Shown: positions 56,183 to 64,000 of the stretch, piece by piece | Layout of the letters: every line of letters starts with the position of its first letter | Position numbering within the stretch: the first letter of the stretch is position 1 | NCBI GenBank assembly: GCA_030145195.1 | Contig: JAQYVY010000007.1 | Location: forward strand, 1-64,000 | DNA from: Desulfuromonadales bacterium | Lineage (GTDB): Bacteria; Desulfobacterota; Desulfuromonadia; Desulfuromonadales; BM103 | Direction of reading: 5' to 3' | DNA: 64,000 nucleotides | Translations under genes and position numbers: made by a program | Notes under the pieces: generated by a model | What the model saw: the letters and a program-made list of their open reading frames with translations, nothing else | What the model was told of the DNA's origin: nothing | Databases searched by the model: none

Positions 56183-58033
56183 TTAACGCTTCAGAAGAAT
56201 CGCTAGGATGGCGATTGCTGCAGGGGTGACCCCTGGAATTCGTCCTGCCTGACCAAGGGTGCGGGGGCCAACCCGTTTGAGCTTTTCGCGAACTTCTGTA
56301 GAGAGTCCACCAATGGCATCATAATCAAAAGCAGTTGGAATGGCGAGACTTTCGAGTCTTCTAAAGTTTTCGACTTGCTCCCGTTGCCGACGAATATAAC
56401 CTTCGTACTTGATCTCCGTTTCCAGTTCTGTGCGAACCTCAAGCGAAAACTCCGCTAACTCAGGATCAAGGAAAAGGAGGTCTTCAATTTGAATCTCTGG
56501 ACGGCGCAGCAACTCTTCGAGCGATGCGCCGTTCTTTAACCCCACAAGCCCCAACTGCTGTATCGCATCTACATTTCCCGGCGCAAGGCGTAATTCACGA
56601 AGACGAGCATGGCCTCGCTCAAGGTCAGCCAGTTTGCGCGAAAAAATCTCCCAGCGCGCATCTGGAAGCAACCCAACCTCACGGCCCAATGGACTCAAGC
56701 GTTGATCGGCATTACCTTCGCGTAGCAACAACCGGTATTCGGCCCGAGAAGTAAACATGCGATACGGTTCAGGAGCTCCCAAATTCACAAGATCGTCCAC
56801 CAGCACACCAAGATAACCCTGCTCTCGGCCAACAACGACCTGATCACGGCCCTGAACACTCAAAGCCGCATTGATCCCCGCCAGCAAACCCTGAGCGGCA
56901 GCCTCCTCATAACCAGAAGTGCCGTTGATCTGGCCAGCATGGTAAAGACCAGATAAGCGCTTAGTTTCCAATGTCGGATGCAGCTGAATCGGATCGACAT
57001 AATCATATTCGATCGCGTAGCCGTAGCGTGTGATCTCAACCTTCTCAAGGCCCGTCATTGTTCGCAAGTATGCCAACTGGATATCGGGCGGTAGAGATGT
57101 TGAGACACCATTGGGATAGACCTCACCGCTGGTCAACCCTTCCGGCTCAAGAAATATCTGGTGGTGATCCCTTTCCGGAAAACGCACCACCTTATCCTCA
57201 ATTGATGGGCAGTAGCGTGGGCCTACACCCTCTATCACCCCAGAATAGAGAGGAGAACGATCAAGACCACCACGAATAACCGCATGGGTCTGCTCATTCG
57301 TATAGGTGATATAACAAGAAACCTGTGGCCGCTCAATACCTTTAGTGTCGGCAGAAAACGGCTTGGGTTGCAAGTCGCCAGGCTGTTCTTCCAGAGAAGA
57401 GAAATCAATACTGGCGGCATCAAGTCGCGGTGGTGTTCCAGTTTTCAACCGTCCGACAGAAAAACCAAGCTCACGAAGATGGTTAGACAATCCCTCAGAG
57501 GAAGGCTCTCCAGCGCGGCCACCAGAATAGTGCACCAAACCAACATGGATCAAACCACACATAAAGGTGCCGGTCGTAAGAATCACACGAGAAGCAGCAA
57601 AAACAACCCCGTCGCGAGTCTCAACACCAACCACACGGGTACCATCCACCAGCAACCGGACCACCTGCCCCTGCTTGAGATCCAACAACGACTGCCCCTC
57701 AATCACCTGCTTCATGCGACTGCGGTACAGGTCTCGGTCAGCCTGAGCCCGTGAGGCCCGGACTGCCGGGCCTTTCTTGGTATTCAACACCCGGAACTGG
57801 ATACCAGTCGCATCAATATTGCGAGCCATCTCGCCACCAAGGGCATCTATTTCGCGAACCAAATGCCCCTTAGCAAGCCCACCAATCGCCGGATTGCACG
57901 ACATTTGCGCCACCGCGTCAAGACTCAAGTTCAACAACAGGGTACTACACCCCATCCGTGCAGCAGCCAGCGCCGCTTCGCAACCAGCGTGTCCCGCACC
58001 AACCACCAAAACGTCATAGGTTTCCGTATTCAT
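56183..58033 (-). CDS. mnmG: MnmG tRNA uridine 5-carboxymethylaminomethyl modification enzyme
   Basis: 616 residues from the ATG at 58033; a longer frame upstream is only translation through the two parS sites. FAD-binding VVGAGHAGCEAALAAARMG at the N-terminus, CNPAIGGLAKGHLVREIDAL, GLYHAGQINGTSGYEEAAAQ and the C-terminal helical region are standard. It works with MnmE on U34 of some tRNAs. Confidence 0.97.
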   Translation of the reverse strand: MNTETYDVLVVGAGHAGCEAALAAARMGCSTLLLNLSLDAVAQMSCNPAIGGLAKGHLVREIDALGGEMARNIDATGIQFRVLNTKKGPAVRASRAQADRDLYRSRMKQVIEGQSLLDLKQGQVVRLLVDGTRVVGVETRDGVVFAASRVILTTGTFMCGLIHVGLVHYSGGRAGEPSSEGLSNHLRELGFSVGRLKTGTPPRLDAASIDFSSLEEQPGDLQPKPFSADTKGIERPQVSCYITYTNEQTHAVIRGGLDRSPLYSGVIEGVGPRYCPSIEDKVVRFPERDHHQIFLEPEGLTSGEVYPNGVSTSLPPDIQLAYLRTMTGLEKVEITRYGYAIEYDYVDPIQLHPTLETKRLSGLYHAGQINGTSGYEEAAAQGLLAGINAALSVQGRDQVVVGREQGYLGVLVDDLVNLGAPEPYRMFTSRAEYRLLLREGNADQRLSPLGREVGLLPDARWEIFSRKLADLERGHARLRELRLAPGNVDAIQQLGLVGLKNGASLEELLRRPEIQIEDLLFLDPELAEFSLEVRTELETEIKYEGYIRRQREQVENFRRLESLAIPTAFDYDAIGGLSTEVREKLKRVGPRTLGQAGRIPGVTPAAIAILAILLKR

Positions 58034-58063
58034 AAACGCACCCACATAAACATCGTCGTAAAA

Positions 58064-58079
58064 TGTTTCACGTGAAACA
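58064..58079. promoter_or_regulatory. parS site 1
   Basis: TGTTTCACGTGAAACA is a perfect 16-bp palindrome matching the bacterial parS consensus bound by ParB. It lies 31 bases before the mnmG start. Confidence 0.92.
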
Positions 58080-58100
58080 ACAAAAGCGCCCCAACAAAAA

Positions 58101-58116
58101 TGTTTCACGTGGAACA
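58101..58116. promoter_or_regulatory. parS site 2
   Basis: TGTTTCACGTGGAACA is one base from perfect symmetry and fits the consensus. It is 37 bases from site 1. Confidence 0.88.
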
Positions 58117-58150
58117 AAAAACAGAAACACAAGAAATTAAAAAAACCGAG

Positions 58151-59521
58151 CTACTTACCCACACAAAAACGACTAAAGATTTGCTCAAGAATCTCGTCGG
58201 GGGTTGTTTCTCCGGTTATCTGACCGAGGGCGGCAAGGCTCACGCGTAAATCCATAGCCAAACACTCAAAGGGCGCAGTAGCAACCAGGGCCTCAGCAAA
58301 ACAGTTCAACGCTGAAATAGCCTGGAGTAAGGCGTCACGGTGGCGCCGTTCCAAAACAACAATATCTTCAACGCCTTCACCGGCAACATCGGAACTCAAC
58401 TGCTCAACTATCTTTTGCCGTAAAGCTTCCAAACCAACGCCACTCTTTGCCGAAAGCTCAACCTGACCGGAAAAGGGTGGCAAGGTTTTAAGATCGAGAA
58501 CCTGTATCTGATCACTCTTGTTGATCAACAATAGCGTCTTATCGCTTTCACACAACTCAAAAGCCAAACGATCTTCATCGGTCAAAGCAACAGAGCCATC
58601 AATAACCATCAACACCAGATCGGCGGCGAGTGCTTTCTCCCGAGCGCGACGAACACCTTCGCGTTCAACAGGATCCTCGGTTTCACGCACTCCAGCAGCA
58701 TCAATCAGGCGCAGAGGAAAACCAGCTAACACTAAATTCTCTTCAAGGGTGTCGCGGGTGGTGCCTGCAACTTCCGTCACAATTGATCGTGATTCACCGA
58801 GCAGCGCGTTCATAAGCGCGCTTTTACCGACATTGGGACGGCCAAGAAGCAACACACTAAGGCCCTCCCGCAGCGCCCGTCCCATATCAAAACTGGCTAC
58901 AAGTGCTTCCATCTCAGTGCGTAGCGACTGGAGCGTCAACGCAAAAGGCTCTAACTCCAGGGTACCAACCTCATCATCAGGAAAGTCAATATGAGCCTCA
59001 AGTAACGACAAAGAGCTCTTAAGGACAGCAACAAACCGATATATTTGCTGTGAGAGGTGGCCTCCAAGTTGATCAAGAGCCGCGCGGCAGGCACGATCAG
59101 AACGAGCTCGAATCACTTCTATAACGGCTTCTGCTTGAGCCAGATCAAGGCGGCCATTGATAAAGGCTCGTTGAGTAAACTCGCCAGGACTGGCCATTAG
59201 CGCACCAGTATCAAGACAAAGGTCAAGAACACTCCGCATTATCTGACTACCACCATGACAGTGGAGCTCCACGACATCCTCGCCCGTGTAAGAATGGGGG
59301 GCCCGCATAATTACCACCATCACATCGTCAACCAAGCGACTGTCCGGCTTCTGCAAAAGCCCCCGATAAAGGTGATGAGAAACCATATTAGAAGTTAACT
59401 GTTTGCCAACAAAAACAGCATCGAGAATTGAAACAGCTTTGGGGCCGGAAAGACGAACAATCCCGATACCACCCTCACCAGGAGGCGTAGCCGGAGCAAC
59501 AATGGTCTGTGGTAACGACAT
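58151..59521 (-). CDS. mnmE: MnmE tRNA modification GTPase
   Basis: 456 residues. An N-terminal tetrahydrofolate-binding domain (FVGKQLTSNMVSHHLYRG), a G domain inserted from about residue 215 with GRPNVGKSALMNALLG, DAAGVRETEDPVE and INKSDQ, and the catalytic C-terminal motif FCVGK. Partner of MnmG (next gene). Confidence 0.97.
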   Translation of the reverse strand: MSLPQTIVAPATPPGEGGIGIVRLSGPKAVSILDAVFVGKQLTSNMVSHHLYRGLLQKPDSRLVDDVMVVIMRAPHSYTGEDVVELHCHGGSQIMRSVLDLCLDTGALMASPGEFTQRAFINGRLDLAQAEAVIEVIRARSDRACRAALDQLGGHLSQQIYRFVAVLKSSLSLLEAHIDFPDDEVGTLELEPFALTLQSLRTEMEALVASFDMGRALREGLSVLLLGRPNVGKSALMNALLGESRSIVTEVAGTTRDTLEENLVLAGFPLRLIDAAGVRETEDPVEREGVRRAREKALAADLVLMVIDGSVALTDEDRLAFELCESDKTLLLINKSDQIQVLDLKTLPPFSGQVELSAKSGVGLEALRQKIVEQLSSDVAGEGVEDIVVLERRHRDALLQAISALNCFAEALVATAPFECLAMDLRVSLAALGQITGETTPDEILEQIFSRFCVGK

Positions 59522-59524
59522 AAC

Positions 59525-60157
59525 TTAACCCCGAGGTTGAACAACAATGATTTTGCGCCTGCCATCCCGCCTCTTCGAACAGGTCTCAAGATCGTGTTCC
59601 AGATTGAAAAGTGCGTGTAATACCCGCCGTTCGCTCAGAACCAGAGGCGGCGTACTGGCTGGTTTTCCCGATATTCTAACCTTATGGGTCAAACGGGCGG
59701 CCAAACGTTGCAGAAAAGCCTGGCGACGCTTGTGAAAGCCATCAACATCAATCAGGATTGGCGTACGCTCGGTCGTCTGTCTATCTACAAGTGTGCTGGT
59801 GAGGGTTTGTAAAGCATCAAGGGTTTGACCGTAGCGGCCAATCAAAAGGCTGCTTTCATCAGATATCAGATTAAGATCAATCTGGTTTGTAGTAGGGAGG
59901 AGCTCGGCCTCAGCATTCAGTCCGCTCAACAACAACAGCCGAGAGACGACCTGACGGGCGACAATACCACGGTCACAAATCCTGACATAGACTCGGGCGG
60001 GACGCTTGCCGAAGAAACCAAACAGACAAGAGGAAGGCCTCTGTAGAACTTCAATGTCGACATCGGCGCGGGTACAACTTAGCTGCTTGAGGGCGCTTTC
60101 AACGGCGGCATTAAGGCTGACACCTTCTGTCTCGACATGCAGAAATGGTTGCTCCAT
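59525..60157 (-). CDS. Jag/KhpB-family RNA-binding protein
   Basis: 210 residues. Jag N-terminal domain (EGVSLNAAVESALKQLSCTR, RPSSCLFGFFGKRPARV), a KH domain (SSLLIGRYGQTLDALQTLTS) and an R3H domain towards the end (RLAARLTHKVRISGKPASTP, SERRVLHALF). It is usually next to yidC and affects RNA metabolism and cell division. Also known as KhpB. Confidence 0.94.
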   Translation of the reverse strand: MEQPFLHVETEGVSLNAAVESALKQLSCTRADVDIEVLQRPSSCLFGFFGKRPARVYVRICDRGIVARQVVSRLLLLSGLNAEAELLPTTNQIDLNLISDESSLLIGRYGQTLDALQTLTSTLVDRQTTERTPILIDVDGFHKRRQAFLQRLAARLTHKVRISGKPASTPPLVLSERRVLHALFNLEHDLETCSKRRDGRRKIIVVQPRG

Positions 60158-60170
60158 AACTTAAAATGAA

Positions 60171-61823
60171 TCAAGTGGCCTGCCGATGAATATAATATTG
60201 TTGAGCAATCGTCAGCAAGTTATTCACCAGCCAATAAATAACCAATCCGGACGGAAAATTCAAAAAGAGGAAGGTGAAAACAATCGGCATCATCATGAAT
60301 ATTTTAGCCTGCATTGGATCAGCCGTTGTTGGCGTCATCTTCTGCTGGACAAACATACTCGCACCCATCAACAAAGGCGTGATGTAGTACGGATCCTTGG
60401 CGGAGAGGTCGGTTAACCAGAGGGCAAAAGGGGCGTGCCGCAGAGCGATCGAATCCAGCAACACCTTATAAAGGGCGAAAAAGACCGGGATCTGTACCAG
60501 CATCGGCAGACAACCGCCAAGCGGGTTGACCTTATGGACCTTATAGAGCCCCATCAACTCCTTATTTAAACGCTCCTTGTCTTTGCTGTACTTCTCCCGC
60601 AAGCTCTTCATCTCCGGTTGCAATTTCTGCATCGACTTCATTGATGAATAGCTTTTGTGGGTCAGCGGCCAGAATATCAATTTGATGAGGACTGTCAGCA
60701 GAATGATTGAAAAGCCGTAATTATGAATAAAACCATAGAAGAAGGTTAAAACGAAGAAAAGAGGTTTAGCCAGAATATCAAAAAAACCGAAGTGCAGGAC
60801 TTTTTCCAACTGATGTCCAGCAGCCTTCAACTGGCTCATATCTTTCGGCCCGATAAAAACGAAATAATCAAGCTGGCGACTCGCCCCGGGCGGGAGGGTG
60901 AAATAAGGCGTTTCTATAATATTTTCAATAATATCGCCCTTGCGAACAACCTCAATTCTCTCGGCCGTTTCTGCACCAGGAACGACCAAAGAAAGAAAAT
61001 ACTTGGTCTGGAAAGAAGTCCATTCTAGGTTCGAACCATAGATAACCGCCTTCTCTTCAAGGTCATCGACGTCAACCTCGTCAATTTTATCATTAACCAT
61101 CGATGCCGGACCGGCAAAAGTATAACTGTCAGGCTTGAGCTCATCATTCCAGCGCTGAACCAAAGCAAAACTAACCGCGCCGCGCAGGGCAGACTGACTG
61201 GCGTTACGTAAAACCAGACTCGTAGCAATTGTATACTGATTACCAGAGAGGTCATAACTCTTGATGAGTTCCACCCCGGAGGAAGTGATACGGCGAAACT
61301 GAAGCAGGTAGTGTCCTTCATCAGAAATATCTACCGTTGCTTCAGCCGATGTTTCGAATAAAGCATCCCCGGCGAAAGAATAACCTTCTACACCAGAGGT
61401 GCGCAGGGTGGCGTATTGCAAAGCACCTGGTGCGTACATCTGAACCGGTGGAGCATCTATCTCCGCTGTCTCGCGATATTCCTTCAACTTATAGGAGATC
61501 AGGCGTGCGCCCGAAGTCGTAAAGACCGCCTGATATTTCTCTGTCTCTATCACAATCTCGCGCGACGGAAGATCGTTCGAGGTTACAGGTAGGTCGAACG
61601 CAACCGGCGGCGTAGACGCTGGAGTCAGGACCTCAAAGGAAGGGTTTACGGTGCTCGGTGCTGTTGTTTCGGCGGCAACCGACTCAACCGTCTTCGTAGA
61701 GGTCGTTCCTTCCGTTACGTCCAGGACTTTTTTCGCTGGGGGGAACAAAACAGTAAAAGCAAACCAAACTGCCAGCATCAAGACGAGAGCTAGAACCAGA
61801 TTTTTATTTTCAGATGTGTTCAT
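60171..61823 (-). CDS. yidC: YidC membrane protein insertase
   Basis: 550 residues from the ATG at 61823. One N-terminal span (NLVLALVLMLAVWFAFTVLF), a large periplasmic domain (about 70-330), then the insertase core: FGFFDILAKPLFFVLTFFYG, KLIFWPLTHKSYSSMKSMQK, LGGCLPMLVQIPVFFALYKV and IVFTFLFLNFPSGLVIYWLV. It inserts proteins such as the F1Fo c subunit into the inner membrane. Confidence 0.97.
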   Translation of the reverse strand: MNTSENKNLVLALVLMLAVWFAFTVLFPPAKKVLDVTEGTTSTKTVESVAAETTAPSTVNPSFEVLTPASTPPVAFDLPVTSNDLPSREIVIETEKYQAVFTTSGARLISYKLKEYRETAEIDAPPVQMYAPGALQYATLRTSGVEGYSFAGDALFETSAEATVDISDEGHYLLQFRRITSSGVELIKSYDLSGNQYTIATSLVLRNASQSALRGAVSFALVQRWNDELKPDSYTFAGPASMVNDKIDEVDVDDLEEKAVIYGSNLEWTSFQTKYFLSLVVPGAETAERIEVVRKGDIIENIIETPYFTLPPGASRQLDYFVFIGPKDMSQLKAAGHQLEKVLHFGFFDILAKPLFFVLTFFYGFIHNYGFSIILLTVLIKLIFWPLTHKSYSSMKSMQKLQPEMKSLREKYSKDKERLNKELMGLYKVHKVNPLGGCLPMLVQIPVFFALYKVLLDSIALRHAPFALWLTDLSAKDPYYITPLLMGASMFVQQKMTPTTADPMQAKIFMMMPIVFTFLFLNFPSGLVIYWLVNNLLTIAQQYYIHRQAT

Positions 61824-61856
61824 TGTTGGGTACAAGCTCCTCTGCTGTAAAAAAAA

Positions 61857-62069
61857 CTATTCTACGGGATCGTAGCCACCAGGGTGCCAGGGATGACAGC
61901 GAACTAAGCGCTTTATCCCTAGCCAGGAACCGCTCAAAAAACCATAACGGATTATAGCATCCCGAGTATAAGTAGAGCACGAGGGGTAGAATCGGCAGGT
62001 TGGTGGCTTCAGTGGTGACAGGCAGATCCGGTAAAAATTAATGCCCGCAATGGCAAACCGCTTAAACAT
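61857..62069 (-). CDS. yidD: YidD membrane protein insertion factor
   Basis: 70 residues from the ATG at 62069, overlapping the end of rnpA by eight bases. The haemolytic-like motif CRFYPSCSTYTRDAIIRYG and RLVRCHPWHPGGYDPVE, with three conserved Cys, define this small cytoplasmic-membrane protein that assists YidC. Confidence 0.95.
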   Translation of the reverse strand: MFKRFAIAGINFYRICLSPLKPPTCRFYPSCSTYTRDAIIRYGFLSGSWLGIKRLVRCHPWHPGGYDPVE

Positions 62070-62418
62070 AATCTTCGGTCTCCAGGCGAGCAAAAGCTGT
62101 TTGAAGCTCTTGGTCGACTTGCGAGTGACTTAAGAGCCCGGCCCGTCGTTTGGCAATTACGGAAACATCCGCAGTCCGGGACAGCTGGTTATAGTGATGT
62201 CTGAATTTTTCGCGTATCCAACGCTTAAGGCGATTACGGCAAACAGCATTACCAACCTTGCGACTAACCGTTATCCCCAAGCGCGATTGATCACCACCAA
62301 GACACACAATTATAACAAAATGGGCGGTATGATAACGTTGCCCCTCTCGCCAGATTCGAGAATATTCGCTAGTCGTGACTATCCTGTGAATTTTTAGAAA
62401 GGTCTGTTCGCCTATCAC
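62062..62418 (-). CDS. rnpA: ribonuclease P protein component
   Basis: 118 residues with a GTG start (MIGEQTFLKI) and no strong ribosome binding site; it is likely coupled to rpmH. The RNR-type motif GNAVCRNRLKRWIREKFRHH is present. It supports the RNA subunit of RNase P in tRNA 5' maturation. Confidence 0.95.
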   Translation of the reverse strand: MIGEQTFLKIHRIVTTSEYSRIWREGQRYHTAHFVIIVCLGGDQSRLGITVSRKVGNAVCRNRLKRWIREKFRHHYNQLSRTADVSVIAKRRAGLLSHSQVDQELQTAFARLETEDYV

Positions 62419-62435
62419 CCGAGTGGGTTAACCCA

Positions 62436-62585
62436 TTATTTGGTTGGAGTGGTTACGGCTAAAAGCTTGCGACCCCGGGCCCGACGACGTTTAATGACGT
62501 TGGCACCACTCTTAGAACGCATCCGCTTGCGGAAACCGTGGGTACGTTTGCGACTGATTCGACTCGGTTGATATGTACGTTTCAT
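62436..62585 (-). CDS. rpmH: ribosomal protein L34
   Basis: 49 residues, very basic: [20 protein letters not shown], then [20 protein letters not shown] and LLAVTTPTK. It is the full-length L34 with the usual tail. First gene of the rpmH-rnpA-yidD-yidC set reading away from the origin. Confidence 0.98.
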   Translation of the reverse strand: MKRTYQPSRISRKRTHGFRKRMRSKSGANVIKRRRARGRKLLAVTTPTK

Positions 62586-62601
62586 GGCTACTCATAACTC
62601 C

Positions 62602-62610
62602 TGTGTATAA
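62602..62610 (-). promoter_or_regulatory. DnaA box
   Basis: TTATACACA on the minus strand fits TTATNCACA exactly. It lies 17 bases from the rpmH start. Confidence 0.7.
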
Positions 62611-62638
62611 CTAAAAGATGTATTTTTTTCAAAGAGAC

Positions 62639-62667
62639 TTTTAAGCATGATAATAAAACAAAGTCAA
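62639..62667 (-). promoter_or_regulatory. rpmH promoter
   Basis: TTGACT and TTAAAA are 17 bases apart, 54 bases before the rpmH ATG. Confidence 0.5.
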
Positions 62668-62822
62668 GCTAGATCTTACTTCTCAACCTATTTAATTACC
62701 CTGCAATGCTTTTTTGACTCAACTTTTAACTTGCAATAAAAGAGGTTCCTCTGTTAATCTGATTTGTCAAATTAACCCTGTTCTTTCTTTTATCTAAGCA
62801 CCTAAATTTAGACGTTTTTTAG

Positions 62823-62831
62823 TTATCAACA
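62823..62831 (+). promoter_or_regulatory. DnaA box with one mismatch
   Basis: TTATCAACA. Confidence 0.5.
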
Positions 62832-62845
62832 CCTGTTAAAAAACT

Positions 62846-62854
62846 TGTGGATAA
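62846..62854 (-). promoter_or_regulatory. perfect DnaA box
   Basis: TTATCCACA on the minus strand, 43 bases before the dnaA start. Confidence 0.8.
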
Positions 62855-62896
62855 CTCTTCTTCTCAGACAATCCTGACAAAGAGACCAACACCAGT

Positions 62897-64000
62897 ATGA
62901 GCAAACTTTGGAAAGATACTATTGCACAACTGGAATTGAACCTCAATCCTCAGCATTTTTCTACCTGGATAAAGCCTATCAAGTTGGTAAAAATTGAACA
63001 AGACGTGGTTTCCCTTGAGGTTCCTAACCGCTTTGTTCTTGATTGGGTAAAGGATAATTACTGTAAACTCATTCAGAAGGTCCTCTCTGACCTGTCAGCT
63101 GTGAATTACCGTCTTCAATTCAGTGTCGCCGGTCAAGCGAGAGACAACCTCCCTGAAAGAATAACGCCTACTGATGTTAGAGTAAACAGCGCAAACCCAA
63201 AAGCAGACAATAAAGCCCGAAACAGCAATAGTGTCGAGGTTAATCTTAATCGCAAATATACCTTTGAGGAATTTGTTGCCGGCTCTTCAAACCAATTTGC
63301 CTATGCCGCAGCAATGGCAGTTGCCAACAATCCAGCGACAACCTATAATCCACTGTTCATATACGGCGGTGTTGGCCTAGGCAAGACCCATTTAGTTAAT
63401 GCGATAGGAAACGCAATACTTAAAAAATCTGCGCATATGCGTATCTGCTATTATACTTCAGAAAAATTTATGAATGAGTTGATTAACTCTTTACGCTACA
63501 ATCGTATGGATGATTTTCGTAATAAATTTAGATCTATGGATGTTTTGCTGATAGACGATATACAATTTATAGCTGGTAAGGAAAGAACTCAGGAAGAATT
63601 TTTTCATACTTTTAATGCTCTTTACGAGTCGCATAAACAAATAATTGTAACTTCAGATAAATTTCCCAAAGATATTCCAGGACTTGAAGAACGCTTGAGA
63701 TCCAGATTCGAATGGGGATTGATTGCCGATATACAACCACCTGATATTGAAACTAAACAAGCCATTCTTAATATGAAGGCCGAACAAAACAGAATAGTAT
63801 TACCTGAGGATGTGACTCAATTTTTAGCCAGTTCTATTTCCAGTAATGTCCGTGAACTGGAGGGTTATCTTATTCGTATTGGAGCCTATGCCAGTCTAAC
63901 TGCAACACCAATTAGTCTTAGTATGGCAAAAGAAGTTTTAAAAGACATATTGGTGGAGAAAAACAGAGAACTTTCAATAGAAGAAATTATTAAAAAAGTC
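62897..64000 (+). CDS. dnaA: DnaA replication initiator, 5' part
   Basis: 368 residues up to the window edge, no stop. Domain I (LWKDTIAQLELNLNPQHFST, VSLEVPNRFVLDW) leads through a polar linker to the AAA+ domain with FVAGSSNQFAYAAAMAVANN, Walker A GGVGLGKTHLVNAIG, Walker B MDVLLIDDIQFIAG and sensor EERLRSRFEWGL; domain IV is beyond the edge. DnaA binds the boxes upstream and opens the origin. Confidence 0.97.
   Translation, partial: MSKLWKDTIAQLELNLNPQHFSTWIKPIKLVKIEQDVVSLEVPNRFVLDWVKDNYCKLIQKVLSDLSAVNYRLQFSVAGQARDNLPERITPTDVRVNSANPKADNKARNSNSVEVNLNRKYTFEEFVAGSSNQFAYAAAMAVANNPATTYNPLFIYGGVGLGKTHLVNAIGNAILKKSAHMRICYYTSEKFMNELINSLRYNRMDDFRNKFRSMDVLLIDDIQFIAGKERTQEEFFHTFNALYESHKQIIVTSDKFPKDIPGLEERLRSRFEWGLIADIQPPDIETKQAILNMKAEQNRIVLPEDVTQFLASSISSNVRELEGYLIRIGAYASLTATPISLSMAKEVLKDILVEKNRELSIEEIIKKV

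Larger units (their letters stand above)
62586..62896. other. candidate oriC between rpmH and dnaA
   Basis: 311 AT-rich bases between divergent rpmH and dnaA. It contains DnaA-box matches TTATACACA (62602-62610, minus strand), TTATCAACA (62823-62831, one mismatch) and a perfect TTATCCACA (62846-62854, minus strand). Runs such as TTAGACGTTTTTTAGTTATC could be an unwinding region. Strand orientation of the genes flips here. A second cluster after dnaA cannot be seen. Confidence 0.75.

Noticed and set aside
58034-58132. N-terminal extension of MnmG (MCFCFLFHVKHFCWG...)
   Set aside because: It is translation through the two parS sites; family proteins begin at MNTETYDVLVVGAG.

Overview
The window reads as a bacterial chromosome segment that ends at the replication origin. 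It carries the block rpmH-rnpA-yidD-yidC-jag-mnmE-mnmG-rsmG-parA-parB, two parS sites, DnaA boxes and the start of dnaA. The gene mix suggests the Desulfuromonadota (Geobacter/Desulfuromonas/Pelobacter group): a fused LutB-LutA protein, a membrane-bound NiFe uptake hydrogenase, an F1 operon with b and b' subunits but no a or c subunit genes, PEP carboxykinase, a PEP-cycle kinase regulator and many two-component and chemotaxis genes. The group assignment is inference; no rRNA gene is present to settle it.

Layout. 1-2.1 kb: 3' part of a GspE/PilB-type ATPase, an HDOD protein and a CBS protein. 2.2-6.7 kb: secreted proteins (VWA-OmpA, LolA-like), a Bax-inhibitor-1 membrane protein and one gene remnant. 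6.7-12.9 kb: a minus-strand chemotaxis operon cheR-mcp-cheW-cheY-cheA-cheC-cheD without cheB, with a small TA-flanked inverted-repeat element between cheA and cheC. 13.1-20.6 kb: thiL, pckA, then hydrogenase small and large subunits, cytochrome b, maturation protease and a haem lipoprotein. 20.9-30.6 kb: an archease remnant, an NAD(P) epimerase, a tightly overlapped repair/RNA-quality operon (HAD-nfo-dtd-darP), dapF, a tautomerase, a metallo-beta-lactamase hydrolase, a cupin, and prmA-rsmE-zinc ribbon. 30.9-36.1 kb: the dikinase regulator and two two-component systems.

36.1-38.1 kb holds the most unusual feature. A tandem duplication of about 1 kb carries four tiny genes, in two identical pairs, each for a 48-residue single-span membrane peptide. 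The pairs are convergent to a NarX/NarL-like two-component system whose last 29 codons were duplicated too. The peptide genes and their promoter are almost unchanged between copies while the flanks have diverged strongly.

38-46.9 kb: a FadR/LldR-type regulator, a glcF remnant, a lut (lactate or related 2-hydroxyacid oxidation) operon coupled to an ATP-grasp-like protein, a second GntR regulator with a palindromic operator inside its promoter, a K+ channel and a TIM-barrel protein. Matching operator-like palindromes before the FadR-type gene and before lutC suggest one lactate-type regulon. 46.9-52.9 kb: F1Fo genes transcribed atpF'-F-H-A-G-D-C. 53-64 kb: bactofilin, parB/parA, tRNA-modification and membrane-insertion genes, and oriC. 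Nearly all genes from 47 to 62.6 kb read leftward and dnaA reads rightward, as expected for an origin at about 62.6-62.9 kb.
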